From positions 1 to 7,184 of the forward strand of contig CAYNEI010000087.1 of NCBI GenBank assembly GCA_964396185.1: 7,184 nucleotides of DNA. Reading direction: 5' to 3'. The translations under genes and the position numbers were made by a program. The notes below the pieces were generated by a model. That model was not told the DNA's origin. It did no database searches and saw nothing but the letters and a program-made list of their open reading frames with translations. Position 1 is the stretch's first letter; every line of letters starts with the position of its first letter. Below, piece after piece: positions 1-5,795 of this stretch. Source of the DNA: CAYNEI01 sp964396185. Lineage in GTDB: Archaea; Thermoplasmatota; SW-10-69-26.

Positions 1-804
1 GTGGCCGGCTACGACGTGCTCCTGCGCGACATCAAGCAGGAGTTCGTGGACCAGGGCCTGTCCACCATCGAGGCCTCGCTTTCCAAGTTCGCAGAGAAGG
101 GCAAACTCGACGAGGAGGTCGACGCCATCCTCGAGCGCATCACGGGCACCATCGAGCTCGACCCGTTCACCCAGGCCGATATCGTCATCGAGGCCATCGT
201 GGAGAACGCTGAGATCAAGGAGGAGCTCTTCGGCAAGCTCGACACGATCACCCCAGACCACACCATCCTGGCCTCGAACACCAGCTCCATCCCCATCACC
301 CAGCTAGCCGCGGTCACCGACCGGCCGGGCCAGGTCATCGGGATGCACTTCTTCAACCCGGTCCCGTTGATGAAGTTGGTCGAGGTCATCCGAGGCCATG
401 ACACCACCGATGCGACCACCCAGACGGTCATGGACCTAGCCACAGATCTGGGCAAGACGGCCGTGGAGGTCCACGACTACCCGGGCTTCGTCTCCAACCG
501 CATCCTCATGCCCATGCTCAACGAGGCCTTCTTCGCGCTGCACGAGGGCGTGGGCGGGGTCGAGGAGATCGACACCGTCCTGAAGCTGGGCATGAACCAT
601 CCCATGGGGCCGTTGGAGTTGGCCGACTACGTGGGCCTGGACACCTGCCTGGCCATCCTCGAGGTCCTCCAGGACGGCTTCGGCGATCCCAAGTACCGGC
701 CCTGCCCGCTGCTGAAGCAGAAGGTCACCGCCGGCCACCTGGGCCGCAAGACCGGCCAAGGGTTCTACGTCTGGGAAGGCGGCAAGAAGCAGGAGCCGGC
801 CTGA
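1..804 (+). CDS. 3-hydroxyacyl-CoA dehydrogenase (5' end cut by window edge)
   Basis: This enzyme oxidises L-3-hydroxyacyl-CoA to 3-ketoacyl-CoA with NAD(P)+, in beta-oxidation or butanoate-type metabolism in the cytosol. The visible 267 residues start at 'AGYDVLLRDI', which in this family follows the N-terminal GxGxxG dinucleotide-binding loop. About 20-25 residues are therefore missing upstream, and the GTG at position 1 is an internal valine, not a start. The rest of the NAD domain runs to about residue 160, including 'SNTSSIPI' (92-99). The C-terminal dimerisation domain follows ('NHPMGPLELADYVGLD', 199-214) and ends in 'GRKTGQGFY'. Catalytic positions match the human short-chain enzyme by spacing: S95, H116 (GMHFFNPVP), E128 and N166. 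The gene is intact to its TGA stop. A 161-nt gap holding a palindromic repeat separates it from the next gene. Chain-length specificity cannot be read from the sequence. Confidence 0.93.
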   Translation: MAGYDVLLRDIKQEFVDQGLSTIEASLSKFAEKGKLDEEVDAILERITGTIELDPFTQADIVIEAIVENAEIKEELFGKLDTITPDHTILASNTSSIPITQLAAVTDRPGQVIGMHFFNPVPLMKLVEVIRGHDTTDATTQTVMDLATDLGKTAVEVHDYPGFVSNRILMPMLNEAFFALHEGVGGVEEIDTVLKLGMNHPMGPLELADYVGLDTCLAILEVLQDGFGDPKYRPCPLLKQKVTAGHLGRKTGQGFYVWEGGKKQEPA

Positions 805-815
805 TCACACCTCTA

Positions 816-947
816 ACCACAAAGTCACAAAGACACAAAGGACACGATGAAAGGGTAGGGCGGTTCCTGGTTAGCAAGGATCGCTGTGGGTCCGAACCAC
901 CATCCTTACCGCCTTCCGTTCCGTTGTGTCCTTTGTGACTTTGTGGT
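816..947. repeat. Intergenic palindromic element A (CACAAAG-type repeat)
   Basis: The left arm has three consecutive 8-mers, CACAAAGT, CACAAAGA and CACAAAGG (818-841), followed by ACAC. The right arm (926-947) is inverted. The 17 nt accacaaagtcacaaag at 816-832 match the reverse complement of 931-947 exactly, and GACAC (841-845) pairs with GTGTC (926-930). The left arm therefore has one extra 8-nt unit. The inner 80 nt show only weaker internal pairing, for example cggttc near 861-866 with gaacca near 894-899. The element nearly fills the gap between the dehydrogenase stop and the fxsA SD. Related repeats lie in the other large intergenic gaps of this window. Similar CAC(A/G)AAGG-rich intergenic repeats are, from memory, common in many environmental bacterial and archaeal genomes. 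Their function is unknown to me. Confidence 0.85.
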
Positions 948-952
948 GACCT

Positions 953-957
953 GAGGT
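953..957 (+). promoter_or_regulatory. Ribosome binding site of fxsA
   Basis: GAGGT ends 8 nt before the ATG at 966 and fits the GGAGGTGA-type SD used elsewhere in this window. It supports 966 as the start and lies just outside the right arm of the palindromic repeat. I see no convincing TATA box 25-35 nt upstream, so the gene may be co-transcribed with the upstream dehydrogenase. Confidence 0.6.
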
Positions 958-965
958 CGCGAACC

Positions 966-1421
966 ATGCTCGGCTGGATCATCCTCCTGTTCCTCGTGAT
1001 GCCCTTCGTCGAGCTGTGGCTGCTCATCGAGATCGGCCAGCGCATCGGGGTCTGGGAGACCCTGGGCATCGTTCTGGCCACGGGGCTGATCGGCGGCATC
1101 CTCGTGCGCGCTCAGGGGCTGTTGGCCTGGCGCCAGGTCATCGGCGCCCTGCGCAAGGGCCGCGCGCCCCACGTCGAGCTGGTCATGGGCGGCCTCTTCC
1201 TGGTCGGAGCGGCGTTCCTTCTAACACCCGGCGTGATCACGGATGTGGCTGGCTTCCTGCTCATGGTGCCCCCGCTCCGTCGGCTGGCTGCCAAGGGGGT
1301 CATCCGGCAGCTCAAGGGCCGCGTGAAGGTGGTCCAGTTCGGCGGGGGTGCTGGAGGCTCCGGCGGCCCACAAGGAAAGGGCGGCGCCTACGACACCGAG
1401 GGCTACGTCAAAGACGAGTAG
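966..1421 (+). CDS. fxsA: FxsA-family membrane protein
   Basis: This is a small integral membrane protein of the FxsA family, named for the E. coli gene whose overexpression relieves F-plasmid exclusion of phage T7. Its normal role is not known. The 151 residues begin directly with a hydrophobic segment (about 1-20, 'LGWIILLFLVMPFVELWLL'). A second segment follows at about 32-48 and a longer hydrophobic region at about 72-101. It carries the family block 'LLTPGVITDVAGFLLMVPPLRR' split over 85-106: LTPG at 86-89, TD at 92-93 and PPLRR at 102-106. The C-terminal tail (about 125-151) is glycine-rich and probably flexible and cytoplasmic. Length is typical for the family. A GAGGT SD at good spacing supports the start. 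The gene ends 64 nt from the convergent GTPase gene. Family assignment is firm; function is open. Confidence 0.88.
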   Translation: MLGWIILLFLVMPFVELWLLIEIGQRIGVWETLGIVLATGLIGGILVRAQGLLAWRQVIGALRKGRAPHVELVMGGLFLVGAAFLLTPGVITDVAGFLLMVPPLRRLAAKGVIRQLKGRVKVVQFGGGAGGSGGPQGKGGAYDTEGYVKDE

Positions 1422-1436
1422 GTATCTAACCAGCGC

Positions 1437-1473
1437 CTTCGAGGTCTTCGTGCTCCTCGTGCTCTTCGTGTTG
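1437..1473 (-). repeat. CACGAAG-type repeat B between convergent genes
   Basis: Read on the minus strand this segment is built of 9-nt units: CACGAAGAG, CACGAGGAG, CACGAAGAC, then CTCGAAGG. It fills most of the 64-nt gap between the fxsA stop and the GTPase stop. It corresponds to a single arm of elements A and C, in the orientation of their right arms, with no facing arm visible. No T-rich archaeal terminator is obvious in this gap. Confidence 0.7.
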
Positions 1474-1485
1474 AGTCCGTGGGCA

Positions 1486-2259
1486 TCACGCGCCCAGATC
1501 GCCCTCGCCGGCTCGGAAGAGGTTTGAGGCCAGCGCGTAGATCTCCTCGATGCCATCCATGGTGGCCGCGCTGACGGGGGCGAGCTTGGCCATGGCCTGG
1601 AAGTCGTCGAGCACGCGCACGAAGGACTCGTTGAGCTGGTTGACCATGGTGGCCGGCTCGTTGAACAGCGCATCGAGCAGGACGTCCGGATCGTTGGCCC
1701 AACCGAGGATCTCCTCGACCTTGTCGGGATCGATGATGTCGGTCTTGCCCAGCACGTTCAGGGTGGGGACCTGGAGGCGGAAGTGGGCCGTGGCAGCCAG
1801 CACGCTCTGGCTCACGAACCCCCTGGCCGTGGATGAGACCACGGGGTCGAGCAGGAAGGCCATCATGGCGCTTGGGCCGAGCTGGTTCACCACGAAGGGC
1901 CCGGAGGCCCGGAAGGCGAAGAGCTCCAACTGGCCTGGCGTGTCCACGAGGACGACGTCGGCACCGTAGGCCTCGATCTGCTCCTGGACCACGCCGAACT
2001 CCGTGGCGATCAGGTCTGCTGCGGCGACCTGGGCGCCGTTGGGTCCGAGCTCGTACTCTTTCATCACCTGGTCGATGGTGATGTGGGCGCGGATGTCGAT
2101 GCCGGGGTCGTAGGGGAGGCTGTCGGCTCCCGGGTCCAGGTTGACGGTGAGCACGTCGAGCTGGCGCTCCTGGAGGTAGCCCTCCGTGGCAGCGGTGAGC
2201 GTGGATTTGCCGGCTCCGGCGGTCCCGACGAAGACGATCACGGGTTCGGTTCGTTGCAT
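1486..2259 (-). CDS. GPN-loop GTPase (archaeal Gpn1/XAB1-like)
   Basis: This is a cytosolic GTPase of the GPN-loop family, which forms dimers. Eukaryotic members help assemble or import RNA polymerase II; the archaeal role is less clear. The 257 residues show, in order: P-loop GTAGAGKST (12-20), LDPG (41-44), the signature GPN tripeptide G72-P73-N74, the G3 motif DTPGQ (106-110) and a G4-like motif GKTDII (171-176). Length is normal for a single-domain archaeal member. The G4 position usually holds N/S/T-K-x-D, so Gly171 is a small departure. The ATG at 2259 is chosen because a perfect AGGTGATC SD lies 8 nt upstream. It is the last gene of the carS-pyrE-purD-GPN operon, 10 nt after purD. Translational coupling is likely because the purD TGA lies within this SD. 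Confidence 0.95.
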   Translation of the reverse strand: MQRTEPVIVFVGTAGAGKSTLTAATEGYLQERQLDVLTVNLDPGADSLPYDPGIDIRAHITIDQVMKEYELGPNGAQVAAADLIATEFGVVQEQIEAYGADVVLVDTPGQLELFAFRASGPFVVNQLGPSAMMAFLLDPVVSSTARGFVSQSVLAATAHFRLQVPTLNVLGKTDIIDPDKVEEILGWANDPDVLLDALFNEPATMVNQLNESFVRVLDDFQAMAKLAPVSAATMDGIEEIYALASNLFRAGEGDLGA

Positions 2260-2267
2260 GAGGGGGA

Positions 2268-2275
2268 GATCACCT
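2268..2275 (-). promoter_or_regulatory. Shine-Dalgarno of the GPN GTPase, containing the purD stop
   Basis: On the minus strand the sequence is AGGTGATC, an 8-nt perfect complement to the usual archaeal 16S rRNA 3' end (GATCACCT). It sits 8 nt before the ATG at 2259. The TGA inside it (2272-2270) is the purD stop codon, so a ribosome ending purD stops on top of the next gene's binding site. Confidence 0.85.
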
Positions 2276-3616
2276 GGGCTCCGGGCCGCGGCCCAGCGCG
2301 TTCATGTGGGCCACGCGCTTGGTCACCAGATCCTCGGTGCCGATGTCGTGGCGGACGTAGATCTCGTCGCCCTGCACGTGCTCCAGGGCGTCCTCCACCT
2401 GCGCGTTGGCCTCCGCGATGGTGTCCGCGATGCCCACGAGCGCCAGGGTTCGGCTCGTGGTGGTCCGCACGCCACCATCGGCAGCGTTGCAGGAGGCGTA
2501 GTAGATGCGCGCGCCGGCCTTGGCCACGGCGTCCTCATCGATCTCCACGAGCACGTCCTTGGCTGGGTTGGTGCCGTACCCGCGGGGGACCACGTACTTG
2601 CACACGGTTGCTTTGGGGGCGAAGTCGACGTCGACCTCGTCCAAGCCTCCGCTGGCCATGGCCTCCACGACCTCCAGATAGGGTGTTTCCAGGATGGCCA
2701 GCGTGTTCATGGCCTCGGGGTCGCCGAAGCGCGCGTTGATCTCGATGATCTTGGGGCCCTCGGCGGTGAGCATGAACTGGCCGTAGATCGTGCCCACGTA
2801 GGGGGTGCCCTCGGCCTTGAGCGCCGTCACGATGGCCTGCACGATCTCCACGGCGGTGTCGTAGTCCTCCTGGCCGAGGAACGGGAGCAGGTGGTTGGCG
2901 TCCGAGTAGCTGCCCATGCCGCCGGTGTTGGGGCCCTCGTCGCCCTCGTAGGCGCGCTTGTGATCCTGGACGGCCGGCGTGGGCACCACGGTGGTCCCGT
3001 CGGTGAAGCACTGGACCGTGAACTCCTCGCCCACGAGGCGCTCCTCGATGACCAGCTCTCCGCCGCCCATGCCGCTGGTGAAGATCTCGTTGGCGTACTC
3101 GAAGGCCTCCTCGGTGCCCTCGAGCTGCTCGCCGGTGACCTTGACACCCTTGCCTCCGGTCAGGCCCACGGGCTTGACGGCCACCTCGCCGAGCTCCTCG
3201 ATGAACTCGCGTAGACCCTGCTGGGTGCTGAAGTGGCGGAACCGGATCTGGCCCGGCGCGCCGTGCTTGGCCAAGAGCTCGCGCATCCAGGCCTTGTCCG
3301 TCTCGATCTGGCCGGCGCGCAGCGTGGGAGAGACAACGTCGATGCCGGCCCGGGCCAGCGCGTCGGTCACGCCGGCAGCGATGGGGGCCTCGGGCCCGGA
3401 GAGCGCGATGGTGCAGCCCCACTCCCGGGCCTGCTCGACTACGAAGGGGGGGTTCGTCTCCCGGCCTACCACGAAGTTCGTGGCGAGATCAGCCAGGCCA
3501 GGGTTCAGGTTCTTCATCACCACGTTGAGCTCAGCACCGCTCTCCACCAGGGCGCGAGCCATGGCGTGTTCGCGTGCGCCGCCTCCGACCAACAGGACCT
3601 TGGTTTCCTCGCTCAT
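2270..3616 (-). CDS. purD: Phosphoribosylamine-glycine ligase (GAR synthetase)
   Basis: PurD joins phosphoribosylamine and glycine with ATP to give glycinamide ribonucleotide, the second step of de novo purine synthesis in the cytosol. The 448-residue protein is slightly longer than typical bacterial PurD. Its N-terminal Rossmann-like domain opens with LLVGGGAREHA (8-18) and includes SGPEAPIAAG (73-82). The ATP-grasp region has VAVKPVGLTGGKGVKV (145-160), GEEFTVQ (196-202), the signature DEGPNTGGMGSYS (226-238) and the metal-binding strand IIEINARFGDPE (290-301). The C-terminal GARS domain follows from about 330. The start at 3616 (MSEETK) is set by a GGAGGT SD and by an ATGA overlap with the pyrE stop. 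The reading frame is open further upstream, but that stretch overlaps pyrE out of frame and is a GC-rich shadow. All expected motifs are present. Confidence 0.97.
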   Translation of the reverse strand: MSEETKVLLVGGGAREHAMARALVESGAELNVVMKNLNPGLADLATNFVVGRETNPPFVVEQAREWGCTIALSGPEAPIAAGVTDALARAGIDVVSPTLRAGQIETDKAWMRELLAKHGAPGQIRFRHFSTQQGLREFIEELGEVAVKPVGLTGGKGVKVTGEQLEGTEEAFEYANEIFTSGMGGGELVIEERLVGEEFTVQCFTDGTTVVPTPAVQDHKRAYEGDEGPNTGGMGSYSDANHLLPFLGQEDYDTAVEIVQAIVTALKAEGTPYVGTIYGQFMLTAEGPKIIEINARFGDPEAMNTLAILETPYLEVVEAMASGGLDEVDVDFAPKATVCKYVVPRGYGTNPAKDVLVEIDEDAVAKAGARIYYASCNAADGGVRTTTSRTLALVGIADTIAEANAQVEDALEHVQGDEIYVRHDIGTEDLVTKRVAHMNALGRGPEPR

Positions 3617-4140
3617 GGGGAACCTCCAACCGTCTGCTCGAGCTCCGACAGGGTGACAAGGGCGTGGAGCTTGACGCCGATCTCGTCGAGGGCCTCCCGG
3701 GCGCCCTCTTCCCGGTCCACGATGACGACCGCGTGGGCGACCTCGCAACCCGTGGCCCACACGGCCTCGATGGCCGAGACGAGCGAGCCCCCGGTGGTGA
3801 CCACGTCCTCGCACACGAGCACGCGCTGGCCCTCCTCGACGGGGCCCTCGATGCGGCTCTCGGTGCCGTGCTCCTTGGACGCCGAGCGCACCAGCAGGAT
3901 CGGGCGACCCGTCTCCAGGCCCAGGGCCACAGCCAAGGGCACGCCACCGAGTGCTGTGCCCGCCACCACGTCGTGGCCCACGGCGTAGGGCGCGGCGTGT
4001 TGGGCCAGCGTGGCCAGCACCACCGGATCGCTGCACGCCAGCTTGGCATCCACGTAGAAGCGTGAGGTCTTGCCCGAGGCTAGGGTGAACCCACCGGTCT
4101 TGAACGCACCCGTCTTGGCGAGCAGGTCAGGCAAGCTCAC
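3613..4140 (-). CDS. pyrE: Orotate phosphoribosyltransferase
   Basis: PyrE converts orotate plus PRPP to orotidine 5'-monophosphate, the fifth step of de novo pyrimidine synthesis. The 175 residues carry the OPRTase N-terminal block FKTGGFTLASGKTSRFYVD (13-31) and GTALGGVPLA (61-70). The flexible catalytic loop has KEHG (89-92). The PRPP-binding signature VLVCEDVVTTGGS lies at 107-119. Length fits the compact archaeal form. Two adjacent GTG codons (4143 and 4140) could start it. I choose 4140 because the GGAGGTG SD (4152-4146) then has a 5-nt spacer, while 4143 would leave only 2. With this start the gene overlaps the carS stop by 4 nt (GTGA) and overlaps the purD start by 4 nt (ATGA). It is the second gene of the operon. 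Confidence 0.96.
   Translation of the reverse strand: MSLPDLLAKTGAFKTGGFTLASGKTSRFYVDAKLACSDPVVLATLAQHAAPYAVGHDVVAGTALGGVPLAVALGLETGRPILLVRSASKEHGTESRIEGPVEEGQRVLVCEDVVTTGGSLVSAIEAVWATGCEVAHAVVIVDREEGAREALDEIGVKLHALVTLSELEQTVGGSP
3622..3627 (-). promoter_or_regulatory. Shine-Dalgarno of purD
   Basis: GGAGGT on the minus strand lies 5 nt before the ATG at 3616, within the last codons of pyrE. It fixes the MSEETK start and excludes the much longer upstream reading frame. Confidence 0.85.
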
Positions 4141-4712
4141 CACGGCACCTCCTTCACACCGATCCAGTAGCCGATCACGTTCACAAGAAGGTGCAGGCCA
4201 GGGGTCAAGATAAGGATGACGAGGATCACGGGGGCCGTGAAGGTGGCCAGGAACCAGTTGAACCCGATCAAGGGCGCGGTGGCGAAGCTCACAAGCAGGG
4301 CGAAGACCAGCGCGCCAGCGATGAAGTCGTACTGGTCGGGGCCCAGCCAGCGAGCACCGCGCTCCTTGCCCAGCCGCCGCTTGATGAAGCTGGCGGCCAC
4401 ATCCCCCACCAGCGCGCCCAGGGCCAGCGCGTAGCCGTGGATGAGGAAGGAGGGCGGGGGCCCGAAGTCGGTCACACCGAAGGAGAGGAAGCTGGGTTGC
4501 AGCAGCCAGAGCCCCGCGGTCACCACGGAGGCAAGCAAGGGTGCGAGCACGATGCCTCGCCACGTCTTGCCGTCCCCGAGGATCCGCCGGCCGTCCCTCC
4601 ACAGCCGCCCCCCGTCGATGGGAGGGCCACCACCCACCAACGTGGCCAGGACGTTGGAGGCGTAGGCCGGGAAGATGGCCCAGATCGCTTGGACCACCAC
4701 ATCGAGGACCAT
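4137..4712 (-). CDS. carS: CDP-archaeol synthase (CarS, DUF46 family)
   Basis: CarS transfers CMP from CTP to digeranylgeranylglyceryl phosphate, giving CDP-archaeol, the activated precursor of archaeal phospholipids. It is the archaeal counterpart of bacterial CdsA and sits in the membrane. The 191 residues show about five hydrophobic segments (about 3-25, 53-72, 90-110, 131-148, 152-185). They also carry the family blocks PAYASNVLATL (15-25), ILGDGKTWRG (44-53), GDVAASFIKRRLG (103-115) and GPDQYDFIAGAL (124-135), whose polar residues form the active site between helices. Length is typical. The ATG at 4712 is chosen because MVLDVVVQAIWAIFPAY fits family N-termini and because a TATA box lies 29-30 nt upstream. 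No SD is present, which suggests a leaderless mRNA. It is the first gene of the operon. The frame stays open to 4979, but that part is repeat-derived. Confidence 0.95.
   Translation of the reverse strand: MVLDVVVQAIWAIFPAYASNVLATLVGGGPPIDGGRLWRDGRRILGDGKTWRGIVLAPLLASVVTAGLWLLQPSFLSFGVTDFGPPPSFLIHGYALALGALVGDVAASFIKRRLGKERGARWLGPDQYDFIAGALVFALLVSFATAPLIGFNWFLATFTAPVILVILILTPGLHLLVNVIGYWIGVKEVPW
4146..4152 (-). promoter_or_regulatory. Shine-Dalgarno of pyrE
   Basis: GGAGGTG on the minus strand, inside the last carS codons, lies 5 nt before the GTG at 4140. It decides between the two tandem GTG start candidates of pyrE. Confidence 0.8.
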
Positions 4713-4738
4713 GCTACCCCGGGCAGCGGGTCGTTGGC

Positions 4739-4744
4739 TATAAA
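4739..4744 (-). promoter_or_regulatory. TATA box of the carS-pyrE-purD-GPN operon
   Basis: The minus strand reads CTTTATAGCC, a good archaeal TATA element in otherwise very GC-rich DNA. Its centre (about 4741.5) is 29-30 nt upstream of the carS ATG. Archaeal transcription usually starts 25-27 nt from the TATA centre, so the mRNA would begin only a few bases before the ATG. This agrees with the missing SD at carS. Confidence 0.72.
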
Positions 4745-4786
4745 GGGGCGGGGTGGACGGTGGGAGCGGGCGGTCTCTGGGGCCGG

Positions 4787-4928
4787 ACCACAAGGGACAC
4801 AAGGAGCACAACGGGCCACAAGGACGACGACCTCTGAGGGAGGAAACCACGGAGCGCACGGAGGGCGGCCGCCAGGGTCGCAACCCAACCGTGGTCGACC
4901 ACGTCGTCCTCGTTGTGGCTTCGTGGTT
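4787..4928. repeat. Intergenic palindromic element C (CACAAGG/CACGGAG repeat)
   Basis: This fills most of the 240-nt gap between divergent carS and the 7TM gene. On the plus strand there are 9-10 nt units CACAAGGGA, CACAAGGAG, CACAACGGGC and CACAAGGAC (from 4788), then a second set CACGGAGCG and CACGGAGGG (4848-4865). The inverted right arm at 4903-4928 reads, as reverse complement, aaccacgaagccacaacg followed by aggacgac. Its inner 17 nt match 4815-4831 at 15 of 17 positions. The overall plan and length (142 nt) match element A (132 nt), although the bases have diverged. A perfect 14-bp palindrome, CGTGGTCGACCACG, lies at 4890-4903 next to the right arm. Confidence 0.75.
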
Positions 4929-4952
4929 CACCCCTCCAGGCTGCTCGTAGAC

Positions 4953-5738
4953 ATGTCTATCCCAGCAGGAACCCTTCAAGCGGGAGGGGCTCTTCGCGAG
5001 CCTGTGCCCGCCCTCGTCGACTACCTGCCCATCCTCACCACCGCGATCTCGGCGGTGTTCGCTGCCGTGGTGCTGCGCCGCTGGTCACGGCGGGGCTACC
5101 CCCCGCACCTGGGCTGGTGGGGGGTGGGCCTGGTGCTCTACGGCATCGGGACGCTCACCGAGTCGTACACCACGCTGTTCGGCTGGTCGCCGGTGGTGTT
5201 CAAGGCGTGGTACATCGCCGGGGCCCTGCTCGGCGGGGCCCCCCTGGCCCAGGGCACCGCTTATCTGCTTCTGCGCAAGCGGCGCACCGCCCACATCCTG
5301 GCCGGCCTCATGCTCCTCTACGTGGCCATCGCGGCCGCCTTCGTCATCGCCTCACCCCTGGACCTCTCCAAGGTCGAGCCCCACGGGCTCTCCGGTGATG
5401 TGCTGGCGTGGTCGTGGGTACGCCTGTTCAGCCCCTTCGTGAACACGTACGCCGTGATTTTCCTCATCGGCGGCGCGATCCTGAGCGCCTGGCGCTTCCG
5501 CAAGCACGCCTCGACCCGGGACCGCATGATCGGCAACATCCTCATCGCCATCGGCGCGATCCTCCCCGGCATCGGCGGCGGCTTCTCGCGGGCCGGCCAC
5601 ACCGAGGTCCTCTACGCCGGCGAGTTCGTGGGCATCCTGCTCATCTTGCTCGGGTACCGCTACAACGTTCGCAACCGACCGCTGGACGCCAGCCGCGCGC
5701 CAACCCGCCTGGCGGCGGGTGAAACGGTATCCGAGTGA
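4953..5738 (+). CDS. Uncharacterised seven-transmembrane protein
   Basis: I do not recognise a named family. The 261-residue protein has seven hydrophobic segments at about 24-42, 53-72, 86-107, 114-133, 163-182, 192-210 and 218-236. Positive charges cluster after TM1 (LRRWSRR), TM3 (RKRR) and TM5 (RFRKHASTRDR) and at the C-terminus (NVRNRPLD). This predicts an N-out, C-in topology by the positive-inside rule. There is no retinal-type lysine in TM7, so it is not a rhodopsin. No soluble kinase or enzyme domain is attached. The layout resembles seven-TM sensor modules seen at the N-terminus of some signalling proteins, but that is only analogy. ATG 4953 is chosen because it precedes the first TM closely and lies clear of carS; no clear SD is seen. 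GTG 5004 is an alternative. The frame extends upstream through the repeat and antisense to carS, which is a shadow. The protease gene follows 57 nt downstream. Confidence 0.75.
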   Translation: MSIPAGTLQAGGALREPVPALVDYLPILTTAISAVFAAVVLRRWSRRGYPPHLGWWGVGLVLYGIGTLTESYTTLFGWSPVVFKAWYIAGALLGGAPLAQGTAYLLLRKRRTAHILAGLMLLYVAIAAAFVIASPLDLSKVEPHGLSGDVLAWSWVRLFSPFVNTYAVIFLIGGAILSAWRFRKHASTRDRMIGNILIAIGAILPGIGGGFSRAGHTEVLYAGEFVGILLILLGYRYNVRNRPLDASRAPTRLAAGETVSE

Positions 5739-5765
5739 GCTTCGAGGGATGGAGCCGCCGGGCTC

Positions 5766-5769
5766 TTAT
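5766..5769 (+). promoter_or_regulatory. Possible weak TATA element of the protease gene
   Basis: TTAT within CTCTTATGG is the only AT-rich run in the 57-nt gap. Its centre is 28-29 nt upstream of the ATG at 5796, the same spacing as at carS. The match to a TATA box is short, so read-through from the 7TM gene is equally plausible. The only SD-like run before the ATG is GGTG (5788-5791), with 4 nt spacing. Confidence 0.3.
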
Positions 5770-5795
5770 GGTGGACCTGCGTTCCGCGGTGCACG

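Noticed and set aside
818..845. CACAAAG units as a CRISPR array
   Set aside because: The units are 8 nt, directly abutting, with no spacers of 30-40 nt and no cas genes nearby.
2186..3214. Long plus-strand open frame (342 codons) opposite purD and the start of the GTPase gene
   Set aside because: It is antisense to two well-supported genes. Its opening is the reverse of the GTPase P-loop region, and it is rich in Gly, Ala, Leu, His and Val as expected for the complement of GC-rich coding DNA.
3617..4036. Upstream extension of the purD frame
   Set aside because: It overlaps pyrE in another frame, has Gly/Arg-rich shadow composition, and the SD at 3622-3627 marks the real start.
4191..4952. 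N-terminal extension of the 7TM frame
   Set aside because: The frame is open but runs antisense through carS and then across the repeat element. Hydrophobic, membrane-type sequence begins only after ATG 4953.
4713..4979. Upstream extension of the carS frame
   Set aside because: It translates repeat element C into Arg/Pro/Cys-rich tripeptide-like repeats. The TATA box at 4739-4744 would lie inside it, and family homology begins at the ATG at 4712.
5219..5245. GGGGCCC-rich inverted repeat within the 7TM gene
   Set aside because: It lies in well-behaved coding sequence encoding Gly/Ala/Pro residues. Short GC hairpins of this size are expected in DNA of this composition.
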